Source of the DNA: Chryseobacterium flavum
Lineage (GTDB): Bacteria; Bacteroidota; Bacteroidia; Flavobacteriales; Weeksellaceae
Length of the DNA stretch: 64,000 nucleotides
Direction: 5' to 3'
Assembly (NCBI RefSeq): GCF_003385595.1
Contig: NZ_QNUE01000007.1
Coordinates: forward strand, 211,015-275,014
Shown here: piece by piece, positions 17,374-26,267 of the stretch
How the letters are laid out: the number at the start of each line of letters is the position of its first letter
How positions within the stretch are numbered: position 1 is the stretch's first letter
The notes under the pieces: model-generated
The model's input: only the letters and a program-made list of their open reading frames with translations
Told to the model about the DNA's origin: nothing
Databases searched by the model: none
Translations under genes and position numbers: made by a program

Positions 17374-18117
17374 ATGAAAAAAATCATTTTAATTACAGTC
17401 TTTTCAATGCTTTTATCTTCTTATAGTAAAGCGCAGATTGTCCTGGAAAAAGAGGATGGCAGTCCAATAATTAATGGAATTATTACATATAATACTACAA
17501 CAGAAATCCCGGCCAATCTACATTATAAAATAAAAAATACTTCTTCATCTCCCATAAATGTGCGTATAAAAGTAATGGATATTATTAATGCTACGGGCAG
17601 CAATTTTCAATTCTGTTATCTTACCACCTGTTTGCCTTTTATTTCCAAAAACTCAATCTACCCTGCAAACTCAAAGCCAGCCATCAATATACCAGCAAAC
17701 TCTGAAGTTTCCAGTGGATATACCATGTGGAATTCAGATACAGGAACAGGTGCATTTCCAATTGATTATGTATTTAAATATTATTTGGTAGATGATTTCA
17801 ACAATGAATATGGTACACCTGTAATATTTACATATAGATATGATCCCGGTGCAATATTACAAGTGGATGATACGCAAAAAAACGAAAAGACTTTTGTACA
17901 AATTTCTTCAACCATAATCAAAAACAGTATCGATGTAATCTCTAAAGAAGATCTGTCATACAGCCTATACAATTTAGACGGACGTATTTTATCAGGTGGA
18001 ACTCTTAAAAAAGGTAAAGATCAGATAGATGTTTCAGTACTAAATTCTGGTATGTATATAATTACATTTAGAAATAATATTGGAAAAACTATTTCTAAAA
18101 AAATAATTAAAAATTAA
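17374..18117 (+). CDS. Secreted protein with T9SS type A sorting domain
   Basis: 247 residues. Signal peptide (MKKIILITVFSMLLSSYSKA), a beta-rich body containing a Cys pair (FCYLTTC), and a C-terminal sorting domain (YSLYNLDGRILSGG and onward to KKIIKN). No recognisable catalytic motif. Third gene of the Omp28 run, 59 bp after its neighbour, and followed by a terminator at 18169-18192. It is probably a third thiol-bearing export client of the cluster; function unknown. Confidence 0.8.
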   Translation: MKKIILITVFSMLLSSYSKAQIVLEKEDGSPIINGIITYNTTTEIPANLHYKIKNTSSSPINVRIKVMDIINATGSNFQFCYLTTCLPFISKNSIYPANSKPAINIPANSEVSSGYTMWNSDTGTGAFPIDYVFKYYLVDDFNNEYGTPVIFTYRYDPGAILQVDDTQKNEKTFVQISSTIIKNSIDVISKEDLSYSLYNLDGRILSGGTLKKGKDQIDVSVLNSGMYIITFRNNIGKTISKKIIKN

Positions 18118-18168
18118 TATTATTAGAAATAAGAGATTTGTATAGGAAATTAAAACAGTATTAAATGG

Positions 18169-18192
18169 TCGGCTGCATAAATATGCAGCCGA
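18169..18192 (+). terminator. Hairpin terminator after the Omp28/T9SS genes
   Basis: TCGGCTGCATA (18169-18179) is perfectly complementary to TATGCAGCCGA (18182-18192), followed by a short T run. The rest of 18118-18548 has no recognisable gene. Confidence 0.65.
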
Positions 18193-18384
18193 TTTAATAT
18201 AGACAAAAAAGTAAGTATAATATTACTGCATTAGGCAGGTTTTCCAGGTTGGAAATAATGACAATTTCATTCATGCTGCAGCAGATTTTTGCGATTGTAA
18301 TATTTATAAAACATTTCTGGAGATCTTATTGAATCAGTAATTTTTAATAATCATTCTATTTTTTATTGGTTCTATAACAAAAAT

Positions 18385-18411
18385 GCCCTGTTGTTATCTT
18401 GGCAACAGGGC
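18385..18411 (-). terminator. Terminator of the Baeyer-Villiger operon
   Basis: GCCCTGTTG (18385-18393) pairs with CAACAGGGC (18403-18411). On the minus strand the stem runs into ATTTTTGTT, as needed to end transcripts from the SDR gene at 18549. Confidence 0.7.
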
Positions 18412-18548
18412 AATAATTATGCATATCAAATCGATGTTGATTAAATTTAAATGATCTGATGGTTTCGATTTTTTGACAAAGGAGTAAGAAAAGTTGGTCC
18501 TAATAAAAAGATATGCACCGGTTCTGTTTTCGAGATACGTTGCTCAAA

Positions 18549-19325
18549 TTATTGGGAAACAAATCCGCCATCAATCACTAATTCTGTTCCCGTGACATAT
18601 TTGGATTCATCAGAGGCCAGATACAGGATTCCATAGGCAACATCTATTGCTTCAGCTACATGGGGAGGTAACGGAATGGGTCCGGTGCCAACAATCTGTT
18701 CTCCGGAAAAACCAGCGTCCTGCATGGCTTTCTGCATCATCGGAGTCAGGACTCCACCGGGATATACAGAATTACAGCGAATTTTATCCTTGGCAAAATG
18801 TTGGGCAATATGTCTGCTAAGTGAACGGACAGAACCTTTTGAAGCACTATATGCCACCGCACCCGCATCAGCATTCATTCCGCCAACCAATGCAGCAATG
18901 GAAGCTACATTTACAATTGATCCGCTTCCATTTTTTTTAAGGTAGGGGAGTACAGCTTTTATGCCTAAGAAAACTCCTGTGGAGTTGATGTGCATCAGTT
19001 TGTTCCAGGAATCAAGTGTGGTTTCCAATATACCGTTGTCTGCTGAATGAATCGCAGCATTATTGATCAGAATATCTATATTGCCAAAATCAGCTGCTGA
19101 ACTTAATACCAGGTTATTCCATTCATCTTCCGAGCTGACATCAAGTTTTTTGATACTGATATTGCCGGAATTTTCCAACGGCAAAAATTCCTTTTTTAGA
19201 AGTTCTTCCTGTATATCCGTGGCTATAATGCTGGCCCCATGCTGGTGAAATAATTTGGCCGTAGCCAGCCCTATACCGCTTGCAGCACCGGTAATAATGG
19301 CAACTTTATTTTTTAATCTTTTCAT
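18549..19325 (-). CDS. SDR-family dehydrogenase (secondary alcohol / hydroxysteroid type)
   Basis: 258 residues from ATG 19325 (MKRLKNKVAIITGAASGIG). An ATG at 19388 would overlap the upstream gene and is unlikely. Motifs: TGAASGIG near residue 13, NNAAIHS, catalytic Ser in VNVASIAAL, Tyr/Lys in YSASKGS, C-terminal GTELVIDGG. Closest in feel to 3-alpha/20-beta-hydroxysteroid and cyclohexanol-type dehydrogenases. Lying directly behind a BVMO and an esterase, it likely makes the ketone that the BVMO oxygenates; this is inference from context. Confidence 0.88.
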   Translation of the reverse strand: MKRLKNKVAIITGAASGIGLATAKLFHQHGASIIATDIQEELLKKEFLPLENSGNISIKKLDVSSEDEWNNLVLSSAADFGNIDILINNAAIHSADNGILETTLDSWNKLMHINSTGVFLGIKAVLPYLKKNGSGSIVNVASIAALVGGMNADAGAVAYSASKGSVRSLSRHIAQHFAKDKIRCNSVYPGGVLTPMMQKAMQDAGFSGEQIVGTGPIPLPPHVAEAIDVAYGILYLASDESKYVTGTELVIDGGFVSQ

Positions 19326-19365
19326 ATGAATATTTTTACTGCTTATTATTTTATTAGTTCCCGGA

Positions 19366-21021
19366 TTATTGTAGAATGAAACCTGCATAATTATTTTTTA
19401 CAACCTCTTCGCACTTGGCAATATAATTCGGCATACCAGCGATATAGGCCATAAAAACCCTTGGTTTTCCGGGAACATTGGCGCCTACATACCATGAATC
19501 TCCTCTTGAAACAAACAGAGGTTTTGCCACATCAATACAATGCTGTACCCATTTATCTTCCTCTGCAAGCTCAGGCTCGATGGTCAATTTATTTGCTGCT
19601 TTCATATACTGTATACACTGGCTTACCCATTCTACATGTTGTTCAATGGCTAAGACCATATTACAGAATACTGAAGGGCTTCCGGCTCCGGCTATCATAA
19701 ACATATTCGGAAAATTATTGCTCATCAGCCCGAGATATGTTCTTGGCCCCTGACTCCATTTTTCTTTTAAGATTTCTCCCTGTTTGCCTGCAATGTCGAT
19801 CTTATTAATTGCTCCCGTCATGGCATCAAATCCTGTAGCACAGACAATGACATCATATTCATAATCTCTCTCTGTTGTTCTTATTCCATTTTCATAAAAT
19901 TCAGTGATGGGTTCTTGATTGACATCCACTATATCGACATTTTCCCGGTTAAAGGTTTGGTAATAGTTGGTGTCAATGACAGGTCTTCTGTCTGCATAAT
20001 GTTTTGACTTTGGAATCAGTGCTGCAGCTTTTTTTGGATCTTTTACAAGCTTTCGGATTCTTTCGTTTAAATATTCGCGCAATCGGGCATCTGTGTTTTC
20101 GTCATATTGGATATCAGGAAAATTGGTTACAAAGCCCAGACCAGTTCCCAGATACTTTTCTTCCATCATCTGATGCACTTCTTCTTTCGAAAACGAGCCT
20201 AATGTTCTGTCCGGTTCTTTTTTATTTTCAGTCAGCGCCTCGGTTACAGATTCCACGGTAGGGTTTGAATTAAAAAGTATTCCACCCCAGGTTTCACGGG
20301 CTTTTTTCCGGATTCTGGAATAGTTCTCTTTCACTGCTTTTGTAAATGGTGGTGTCAGAAGCTGATTTCCGGCCGGAAGAGTGTAATTGGAATCCTTGAT
20401 AAATACTGTTAGCTTTTCAGCATCTTGCGCAATGACAGGAATGGACTGAATCCCTGAAGAACCTGTACCAATGACAGCGACTCTTTTTCCTTTAAAATCT
20501 ACCGGTGTAACAGGCCAGTCACCGGTATGATAAAATTCGCCTTTAAAGTCATTCATATTTTTAAAATCAGGGAGCCGCGGAACCGATAAACTTCCAGTGG
20601 CCAGGATAAAGTATGAGGCTTCAAAGATCTTACCGTCGTCGGTGTGCACTGACCATATTTTTTTCTCTTCAAGATATTCTGCCTTTACAACTCTGGTGTT
20701 GAAAAGAATATTCTTTTTAACATCAAAACGATCTGCTACATGCTGGATATATTTGAGTATTTCCGGCTGGGCCGAATATTTCTCCGACCAGGTCCATTCC
20801 TGTTCCAGCTCCTTAGAAAAAGAATAACTATATTCCACACTGGGCACATCGCAGCGTGCTCCGGGATATCTGTTCCAGTACCAGGTTCCTCCTACATCCT
20901 CTCCGGCCTCTATTGTCTGAACGGACAATCCGTTTTCTCGAAGTTGATATGTTAGATAGACACCGGCAAAGCCTGCGCCAACAACCAATACGTCAATTTT
21001 TTTCACATTTAGTTCATCCAT
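19366..21021 (-). CDS. Baeyer-Villiger-type flavin monooxygenase
   Basis: 551 residues. FAD-binding VVGAGFAG (GxGxxG at 15-20), GGTWYWNRYPGARCD typical of type I BVMOs, the BVMO fingerprint FKGEFYHTGDWP (159-170), NADPH-binding GTGSSG (185-190) and the ATGFDAMTG segment. Type I BVMOs insert oxygen beside a carbonyl using NADPH and O2, turning ketones into esters or lactones. Middle gene of a three-gene minus-strand operon with a hydrolase (would open the ester) and an SDR (would make the ketone). The exact substrate, cyclic ketone or steroid, cannot be decided. Confidence 0.92.
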   Translation of the reverse strand: MDELNVKKIDVLVVGAGFAGVYLTYQLRENGLSVQTIEAGEDVGGTWYWNRYPGARCDVPSVEYSYSFSKELEQEWTWSEKYSAQPEILKYIQHVADRFDVKKNILFNTRVVKAEYLEEKKIWSVHTDDGKIFEASYFILATGSLSVPRLPDFKNMNDFKGEFYHTGDWPVTPVDFKGKRVAVIGTGSSGIQSIPVIAQDAEKLTVFIKDSNYTLPAGNQLLTPPFTKAVKENYSRIRKKARETWGGILFNSNPTVESVTEALTENKKEPDRTLGSFSKEEVHQMMEEKYLGTGLGFVTNFPDIQYDENTDARLREYLNERIRKLVKDPKKAAALIPKSKHYADRRPVIDTNYYQTFNRENVDIVDVNQEPITEFYENGIRTTERDYEYDVIVCATGFDAMTGAINKIDIAGKQGEILKEKWSQGPRTYLGLMSNNFPNMFMIAGAGSPSVFCNMVLAIEQHVEWVSQCIQYMKAANKLTIEPELAEEDKWVQHCIDVAKPLFVSRGDSWYVGANVPGKPRVFMAYIAGMPNYIAKCEEVVKNNYAGFILQ

Positions 21022-21051
21022 GATTTGTTATGTTTTATTATTAATGACAAT

Positions 21052-21975
21052 TCATTTAATATTTAATATCTGACTGGAAATAATGTCATGGGCATTTTGG
21101 CTTGAAGGAGAAATATCTACCCATGTAAAAAATCCGTGCATCTGTCCCTCAAACCTCTTATAAGTTACAGGAACCCCTGATTTTATGAGTCTTACGGCAT
21201 AATCTTCACCTTCCTGACATAAAGGATCGTACTCAGCTGTGATAATAACCGTTTTAGGCAGTCCGCTCAGATTCTTCGCATAAATGGGAGAAACATAGGG
21301 GTCTTTCCGCTTGTTTGGATCAGGAACATAATGATTCCAGAACCATTTCATATCTTCTTTGGAAATGAGAAGCTGGGCTCCATAAGCGTTGTAAGATTCA
21401 TTGTCAAAATTATCTCCAGTAACGGGACATGCCAATATCTGACAGGCAATTTCAGGGCCTCCTGAATCTCTGGCCCGAAGAGCAGTAACGGCAGCCAGGT
21501 TTGCACCGGCGCTTTCGCCACAGATAATTAGGGGAAGAGTTTCTCCGGCAATCTTTTCCATATTTTCTGTTACCCATAAAAGAGCGTTATAGGCGTCATC
21601 AGCAGGAATAGGATAAGGGTTTTCAGGGGCTTTACGATAATCAGCCACAACAACAATGCTTTTTGTTTTTTTTGCCAGATACGAAGCATAGGAAATATAA
21701 CCTGAAGCCTTTCCAACGACCCAACCACCGCCATGATAGAAAATAATTACGGAAGTGGGCTTTTCAAAAGGTGTAATGACGTAAACTTCATTCTGGCCGC
21801 CAGATACAGGAATAAGATGTTTTTTGACTGTTTTTATCTGGGACTCATGATCTACTGCTGATGAATTGGAGTCGTAAATGAGCCGTGCCTGCTCCGGCGT
21901 ACATGTATGGAAGGGAACAGCTCCATATGCTCTCATTTGAGCCAGCACATTTTGGGAAATAGTGTCTAAGTTCAT
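21052..21975 (-). CDS. Alpha/beta hydrolase, HSL/GDXG esterase family
   Basis: 307 residues. HGGGW oxyanion motif (81-85), nucleophile elbow CGESAGAN (Ser155), acid in ITAEYDPL and His in MHGFF near the C-terminus, all standard for hormone-sensitive-lipase-type esterases. No signal peptide, so cytoplasmic. First gene of the operon with the BVMO (30 bp gap), so it is expected to hydrolyse the ester or lactone product. An imperfect palindrome at 21998-22012 lies just upstream, between it and the divergent AraC gene. Confidence 0.9.
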   Translation of the reverse strand: MNLDTISQNVLAQMRAYGAVPFHTCTPEQARLIYDSNSSAVDHESQIKTVKKHLIPVSGGQNEVYVITPFEKPTSVIIFYHGGGWVVGKASGYISYASYLAKKTKSIVVVADYRKAPENPYPIPADDAYNALLWVTENMEKIAGETLPLIICGESAGANLAAVTALRARDSGGPEIACQILACPVTGDNFDNESYNAYGAQLLISKEDMKWFWNHYVPDPNKRKDPYVSPIYAKNLSGLPKTVIITAEYDPLCQEGEDYAVRLIKSGVPVTYKRFEGQMHGFFTWVDISPSSQNAHDIISSQILNIK

Positions 21976-21997
21976 AATTCAATCTGTATTAATATCT

Positions 21998-22012
21998 GAT
22001 ACAAATTGAATC
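21998..22012. promoter_or_regulatory. Possible operator between esterase operon and AraC gene
   Basis: GATACAAATTGAATC is a 15-base near-palindrome with one mismatched pair, 23 bp upstream of the esterase start in the shared regulatory gap. Likely site for the neighbouring AraC protein, though AraC sites are more often direct repeats. Confidence 0.3.
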
Positions 22013-22149
22013 AATTAATCCTCTTTTTGTTTGACATTTTTTCCTCAATTTTTGATATTTCCTCCTCAATTATCCTTCATTTTTTTTTACTATTTTTAAT
22101 AGTACAATCCGTATATCCATATGAGAAATAACAATTTAAGTAATCAATT

Positions 22150-23037
22150 ATGAATAATGTAAGAAAAATTCCTTCCCTGAAAATGGATGATTTTATAATG
22201 CGATTGATGAAACGCTGGAACACGAAAGGCTTTTTTATCAATTGTCAGGATATTCATGATACTTTTAATCCGCGTCCTTTCAGAGCTGAGTACTATGCAA
22301 TTGGGGTCTGTACAGCTGGGTTTGCCAGGGTTATGATTAATGGGGAAGAATTGCTCTATGATAAAAACTCATGTGCTGTACTTTTACCCAGTACGGTCTC
22401 AGAAGTACTTGAAGTCTCGGGGGATTATCAGGCAATGAGTGTTTATTTCGAAAAGGAATTTCTGCTGAATGATACAAACGGATATTTGTTTGACAAATAC
22501 CAATTGATGAACAGAAAAGGAATTCCATATATAAAAATTGAAGATCAGGAAACTCGTCTGGTTACTGAATATCTTCAAAGGTTACGCTCAAAAATGGAGG
22601 ATATTGATCATCTCTTTAGGGATTCTATCATCAGGAGCCAGCTGGTGAGTTTGATAAGTGAACTGGAACACATGTATCTGTTGAATGATATGTCGGCTCC
22701 CAGATTAAATCCCCGGATAGGAAGGGAGAAAATTTTATCGGACTTTAAGAAACTCTTAAAAGAATGTTTCAAAAAAGAACATCACACTTCTTTTTATGCA
22801 GATGCTCTAAACATCAGTACAAAATACCTGAATGAAATACTTAAAGAGACGACAGGGAAAACAACCAAGAACCTGATCAGTGAGGCCCTGTTAACAGAAG
22901 CTAAAATTCTTCTTCGTACCGGACGCTTTAATGTATCGGAAGTAGCAGTCGCCCTGGAATATGATAATCTTGAAGTTTTCAGCCGTTTCTTTAAAAAGCA
23001 TACCGGGATGAGTCCTTTACAATATAAAAGGTCTTAA
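22150..23037 (+). CDS. AraC-family regulator of the Baeyer-Villiger module
   Basis: 295 residues: an N-terminal cupin-like sensing half (about 1-180) and a C-terminal double HTH (ADALNISTKYLNEILKETTG and EVAVALEYDNLEVFSRFFKKH), ending SPLQYKRS as usual. Divergently placed from the esterase-BVMO-SDR operon, so most likely its substrate-responsive activator. Its stop codon is followed two bases later by sequence homologous to a DNA polymerase gene, showing that the module was inserted there or that flanking DNA was lost. Confidence 0.88.
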   Translation: MNNVRKIPSLKMDDFIMRLMKRWNTKGFFINCQDIHDTFNPRPFRAEYYAIGVCTAGFARVMINGEELLYDKNSCAVLLPSTVSEVLEVSGDYQAMSVYFEKEFLLNDTNGYLFDKYQLMNRKGIPYIKIEDQETRLVTEYLQRLRSKMEDIDHLFRDSIIRSQLVSLISELEHMYLLNDMSAPRLNPRIGREKILSDFKKLLKECFKKEHHTSFYADALNISTKYLNEILKETTGKTTKNLISEALLTEAKILLRTGRFNVSEVAVALEYDNLEVFSRFFKKHTGMSPLQYKRS

Positions 23038-23038
23038 T

Positions 23039-23568
23039 CTTTCCAGTGATCTAAAACGGGAACAGTTTGAGGATGCTTTTGATGAAATTGAACTCATTGG
23101 TTTTCCTGTTTCATGCAGCCCTTTTGATCTGTTAAAGACCCGATACAGAGGTTCTGTTTTTGTAAAAGATTTATTGAAATTTCATAAGCAGCAGGTTAAA
23201 ATGCTGGCTTACCTGATCTCAAGAAAGCATGTTCCGACAAAAAAGGGGACTATGTATTTCGGAACCTGGATTGATGTGAACGGAGATTATTTTGACACGG
23301 CTCATTTCCCTGACAGCCTGAAGCAGTATGACTTTCAGGGCGCGGATGTTATTTGCTTCTGGGAACCGTGGAAGTCGATTTTCATTTTCCAACCGTTACC
23401 ATTCATAAAATGGCAAAGATGTCTATGTTTCCTGATCCCCGTTATGCATATGATAAAGAAAAACAATACGATATCCACAGGCAGATTAAGGAAGATGTAA
23501 GCATGACTTATAGAAAATCTTATCCGCAGGCGCATGAGATTAGGCTGCCAAGACATAGGATACAATAA
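23039..23568 (+). pseudogene. C-terminal remnant of a DnaE-type (error-prone) DNA polymerase III alpha gene
   Basis: Reading from 23039 gives a headless frame (FDEIELIGFPVSCSPFDLL, then YLISRKHVPTKKGTMYFGTW) that matches the C-terminal part of the Bacteroidota error-prone alpha subunit. Near 23342 the match jumps one frame and continues GTVEVDFHFPTVTIHKMAKM to a natural end at 23568. The N-terminal polymerase body, roughly 800 residues, is absent. So it is both 5'-deleted and frameshifted. In relatives this gene follows a Y-family polymerase and precedes alkB, as it does here. Confidence 0.75.
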
Positions 23569-23597
23569 TAATTGTAAAATTTTTGAGAGTAAGAAGT

Positions 23598-24196
23598 ATG
23601 AATCAGTTGAGTTTATTTGATACAGAAGAATTCTATGAATTTCCAAAAAACCTTTTGGAATATAAAGAACATTTTCTAAGTAAGACAGAAGCCGATCAGT
23701 TAAAAGATAAGCTGCTCAATACCGCTCCCTGGGAACAGCGTACACAGAAAATGTATGATAAAACGGTATTGACACCACGATTAACAACTTGGTACGGAGA
23801 TTCAAAAGATTATGGATCTTGAGAAGAGAAAAGACCAACGAATCTGTGGACTCCTGAACTGTTATCACTGAAGAACAGGAGTTTGGCTGTCAGTTTAATG
23901 GAGTCTTGCTGAATCTCTACAGAAATCAAAATGATTCGGTGGCATGGCACAGGGATAAAGAAAGCAGATATGGAAAACGGTCTGTTATTGCCTCTATTAG
24001 CCTCGGACAAACCAGAAGTTTTGATTTTAGGAAAAAAGACCACCATGCCAGTAAATATAGCTTACCGCTTCCTCACGGTTCACTGCTCATTATGAAAGGT
24101 GATTTACAGGAAAACTGGGAACATCGGATTGCCAAATCACCAATACCCATGAAAGAGCGGATTAATCTGACATTTAGATTAGTTCTTAATTCTTAG
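23598..24196 (+). pseudogene. alkB: alkB-like dioxygenase, broken by stop and frameshift
   Basis: From ATG 23598 (MNQLSLFDTEEFYEF) the frame matches AlkB-type 2-oxoglutarate/Fe(II) dioxygenases up to WYGDSKDYGS, where a TGA at 23820-23822 stops it. Homology continues in the same frame (RPTNLWTPELLSLKN) and then shifts frame near 23880 to FGCQFNGVLLNLY, the iron-binding HxD in VAWHRDKE and the closing FRLVLNS. An intact protein (about 200 residues) would remove alkyl lesions from DNA. With the polymerase remnant in front, a whole mutagenic-repair cassette has decayed. Confidence 0.8.
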
Positions 24197-25365
24197 TTTT
24201 TTGATTTGAGTACTGAATAAATTGTTTGCAATGTAAGTTTTGACGGATCCATATTCCATAAAGGCTGGCTTTTATTAACAATGACCCATGTTTTACTATG
24301 GATGTCAAATTGCTTAATAAAGCAGTAATATACCCATTTGGTAATAGTTATGCAGGTATTCTTTCCTTCATGGCGCACTAAACAATAAAGCGAGTAGGTC
24401 GTTTCAGTGTTTGGTGACAACATTTGAGAAAGAATCTGCTCCCTAAGGTAAACTGTTCTTCCGTAGGAAGTCCATCCAGCCAATCGTTTGACACGTCCTT
24501 TATTGGAGATAACAAATCGGTTGTCAAAGCCCGGAATAGTTTTCCAGTGTTCACCCGGAAGGTCTTTCAGAGACAAATTCAAACATGCAGGAGGCATATT
24601 CTGATCAATAGCGGGCTTCCCTAATTTTTTCCATAGAGAAGTATTAAGCAGCTTGGCTGTAATATCTGGTTTACCTGTTACCACAAAATCCTCTTTGGTT
24701 GGAGTGTAGGATTTTAAAAACCAGCGATATCCGCCTGCTGTTAAAAATTCTTTATTGATAACATCCATAATGCTCTCCGGAGCAATACCCAGCTTTTTTT
24801 CTGCTGCATACATGTTTTCAAAATCAGAAAGCAACTTTCCTTCAATATTATACTGGCTGACGGCCTGCATATAGATAACTTTACGATTTTTTGTTCTGTT
24901 CTTCTCAAACTGTTTGAGCCGCAACTTATGGGATGAAATTTTCTTTAAATTCCGGTAATGTGTATGAAGTTTGTTTTCATCTTTGGTGGTAATAAGAATA
25001 GAACGGTCATAATAATCAAATTTTTCTATAAAATGATAATAGACAAGCCGAATTACAGACTTTCTATGTTTGTGGCCGTCTAATGATAGAGAGCAATGGA
25101 CACTATAATTATAATTCTGTAGGTAATTATTGGTATGCTTTACAAAAATCAGTTTCATGATCAGTTCCGGCAGTTTCCATTCTTTACCACTAGGAAGAGA
25201 AGTAAACCGTTCACGACTTTTTATACGGCCATAGTTAGAAATCATATAATTTTCGTAGTTCTCAATAAGCTTCCATTCTTCGTCCGGGAGATCTTGTAGA
25301 GAAGTATTGTATAAAACTTCTTCTACGTATTGATCCTCAAATTCAGCAGGTAATGTCATATGCAA
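24193..25365 (-). CDS. Double NUMOD4-motif protein with degenerate nuclease part
   Basis: 390 residues with two similar halves. Each opens with a NUMOD4-type motif (LPDEEWKLIENYENYMISNY near residue 26 and LPGEHWKTIPGFDNRFVISN near 270), normally the DNA-binding flank of HNH homing endonucleases. Between them is a NUMOD1-like segment (VSQYNIEGKLLSDFENMYAA). The expected HNH motif (NHIDGNKxNN type) after each NUMOD4 is not recognisable; its place is taken by ILITTKDENKLHTHYRNL and WVIVNKSQPLWNMDPSKL. It may be a DNA-binding protein without cleavage activity. Overlaps the alkB remnant by 4 bp. Confidence 0.65.
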   Translation of the reverse strand: MHMTLPAEFEDQYVEEVLYNTSLQDLPDEEWKLIENYENYMISNYGRIKSRERFTSLPSGKEWKLPELIMKLIFVKHTNNYLQNYNYSVHCSLSLDGHKHRKSVIRLVYYHFIEKFDYYDRSILITTKDENKLHTHYRNLKKISSHKLRLKQFEKNRTKNRKVIYMQAVSQYNIEGKLLSDFENMYAAEKKLGIAPESIMDVINKEFLTAGGYRWFLKSYTPTKEDFVVTGKPDITAKLLNTSLWKKLGKPAIDQNMPPACLNLSLKDLPGEHWKTIPGFDNRFVISNKGRVKRLAGWTSYGRTVYLREQILSQMLSPNTETTYSLYCLVRHEGKNTCITITKWVYYCFIKQFDIHSKTWVIVNKSQPLWNMDPSKLTLQTIYSVLKSKN

Positions 25366-25440
25366 ACAATTATAGGGAAAATATTGTGATAATATCTATT
25401 TAATAACAAAAATAAAAAACAAATGTAAGCTCCTTTTTTT

Positions 25441-25557
25441 GGAATTGTGCGCATATTTAAAAATGAGCTTTTTACATTAAGTAAATTGTCAGTTTTACAA
25501 AATCTACAGCTAAATCAGTAGATGTAAATGAATACCGTTTCAGGAAAAAACTAAACA
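25441..25557 (+). pseudogene. Decayed LuxR-type HTH fragment
   Basis: This gap DNA closely matches, base by base, the end of the TPR-LuxR gene at about 42320-42436. Shared runs include TGCGCATATTTAAAAATGA, CAGTTTTACAAA and AGGAAAAAACT. Stops interrupt the frame, so it is a relic of a second copy. Confidence 0.7.
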
Positions 25558-25582
25558 TACAACTTAGTGTGAATTATTTTGT

Positions 25583-25613
25583 TTTATTTCAACATTTTAA
25601 ATTATTATATTTG
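25583..25613 (+). promoter_or_regulatory. Promoter of the membrane protein/microprotein pair
   Basis: The -7 box TATATTTG (25606-25613) is a perfect TAnnTTTG; TTTA at 25583-25586 sits 19 bases ahead. It lies downstream of an in-frame ATG at 25569, which argues that translation begins at 25644. Confidence 0.5.
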
Positions 25614-25643
25614 TGGAAACTAATACTACGTTTATTAATAAGA

Positions 25644-26267
25644 ATGAAAATATTTGAAGTTGAAAGTAAACTAGAAACTAATTTAAAACAGTTGGAGTTT
25701 TATTATGAACTGTTCGATAAACTTGAAAGTAAATATTCCTTTTTGATTGTAATTTATTCCTTCATATTTCTGTACACAATTGAATTATTTAAATTTTTTA
25801 TTGAAGTTAAATTTCTTGATATAAATATAATATTTACTTTATTATTTGCGTTGTTTGTAATTTTGTTAACAGTATCATTAGTCCTCACATACCAATTACA
25901 GAAACCGATTGATATTTATTATACTCATGAACCTAATTATTATTATAATGATATTTTAAATGAATACAAAAAAAAATTAAATATCGGAGACGACATAAAT
26001 GAAGATCAGGAATATTTATTGAATGAGTATGTAAATATCACATACCTTCAAGAGCAAGAAATTGCGCTTTCAAAGAATATTAAAGCTTATAGAAGTAAAC
26101 GAAAAAAGTATTACCATAACTTCAATGTAATTTTAGTTACATTGATTCTATATGTTATTACATCGAGTTTTGTTATATTTGAAAAGAGAAAAGAAAACAA
26201 TTCATTTGATCTTAAAAATTATAAAGAAATTATTAACTATTTAAATTCAAGTAAAGATGGCAGATAA
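25644..26267 (+). CDS. Three-helix membrane protein of unknown function
   Basis: 207 residues from ATG 25644, chosen because a promoter lies between it and the earlier ATG at 25569. Predicted layout: short N-terminal coiled-coil-like helix (1-30), membrane helices about 31-53 and 60-83, a charged cytoplasmic region (85-155) with several Tyr/Asn, and a third membrane helix about 159-179 with a basic lead-in (YRSKRKKYYHNF). I do not recognise the family. Its end overlaps the start of a 43-residue ORF by 11 bp. Small multi-helix proteins coupled to tiny partners occur in toxin-antitoxin and phage-defence loci, but that is only analogy. Confidence 0.6.
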   Translation: MKIFEVESKLETNLKQLEFYYELFDKLESKYSFLIVIYSFIFLYTIELFKFFIEVKFLDINIIFTLLFALFVILLTVSLVLTYQLQKPIDIYYTHEPNYYYNDILNEYKKKLNIGDDINEDQEYLLNEYVNITYLQEQEIALSKNIKAYRSKRKKYYHNFNVILVTLILYVITSSFVIFEKRKENNSFDLKNYKEIINYLNSSKDGR

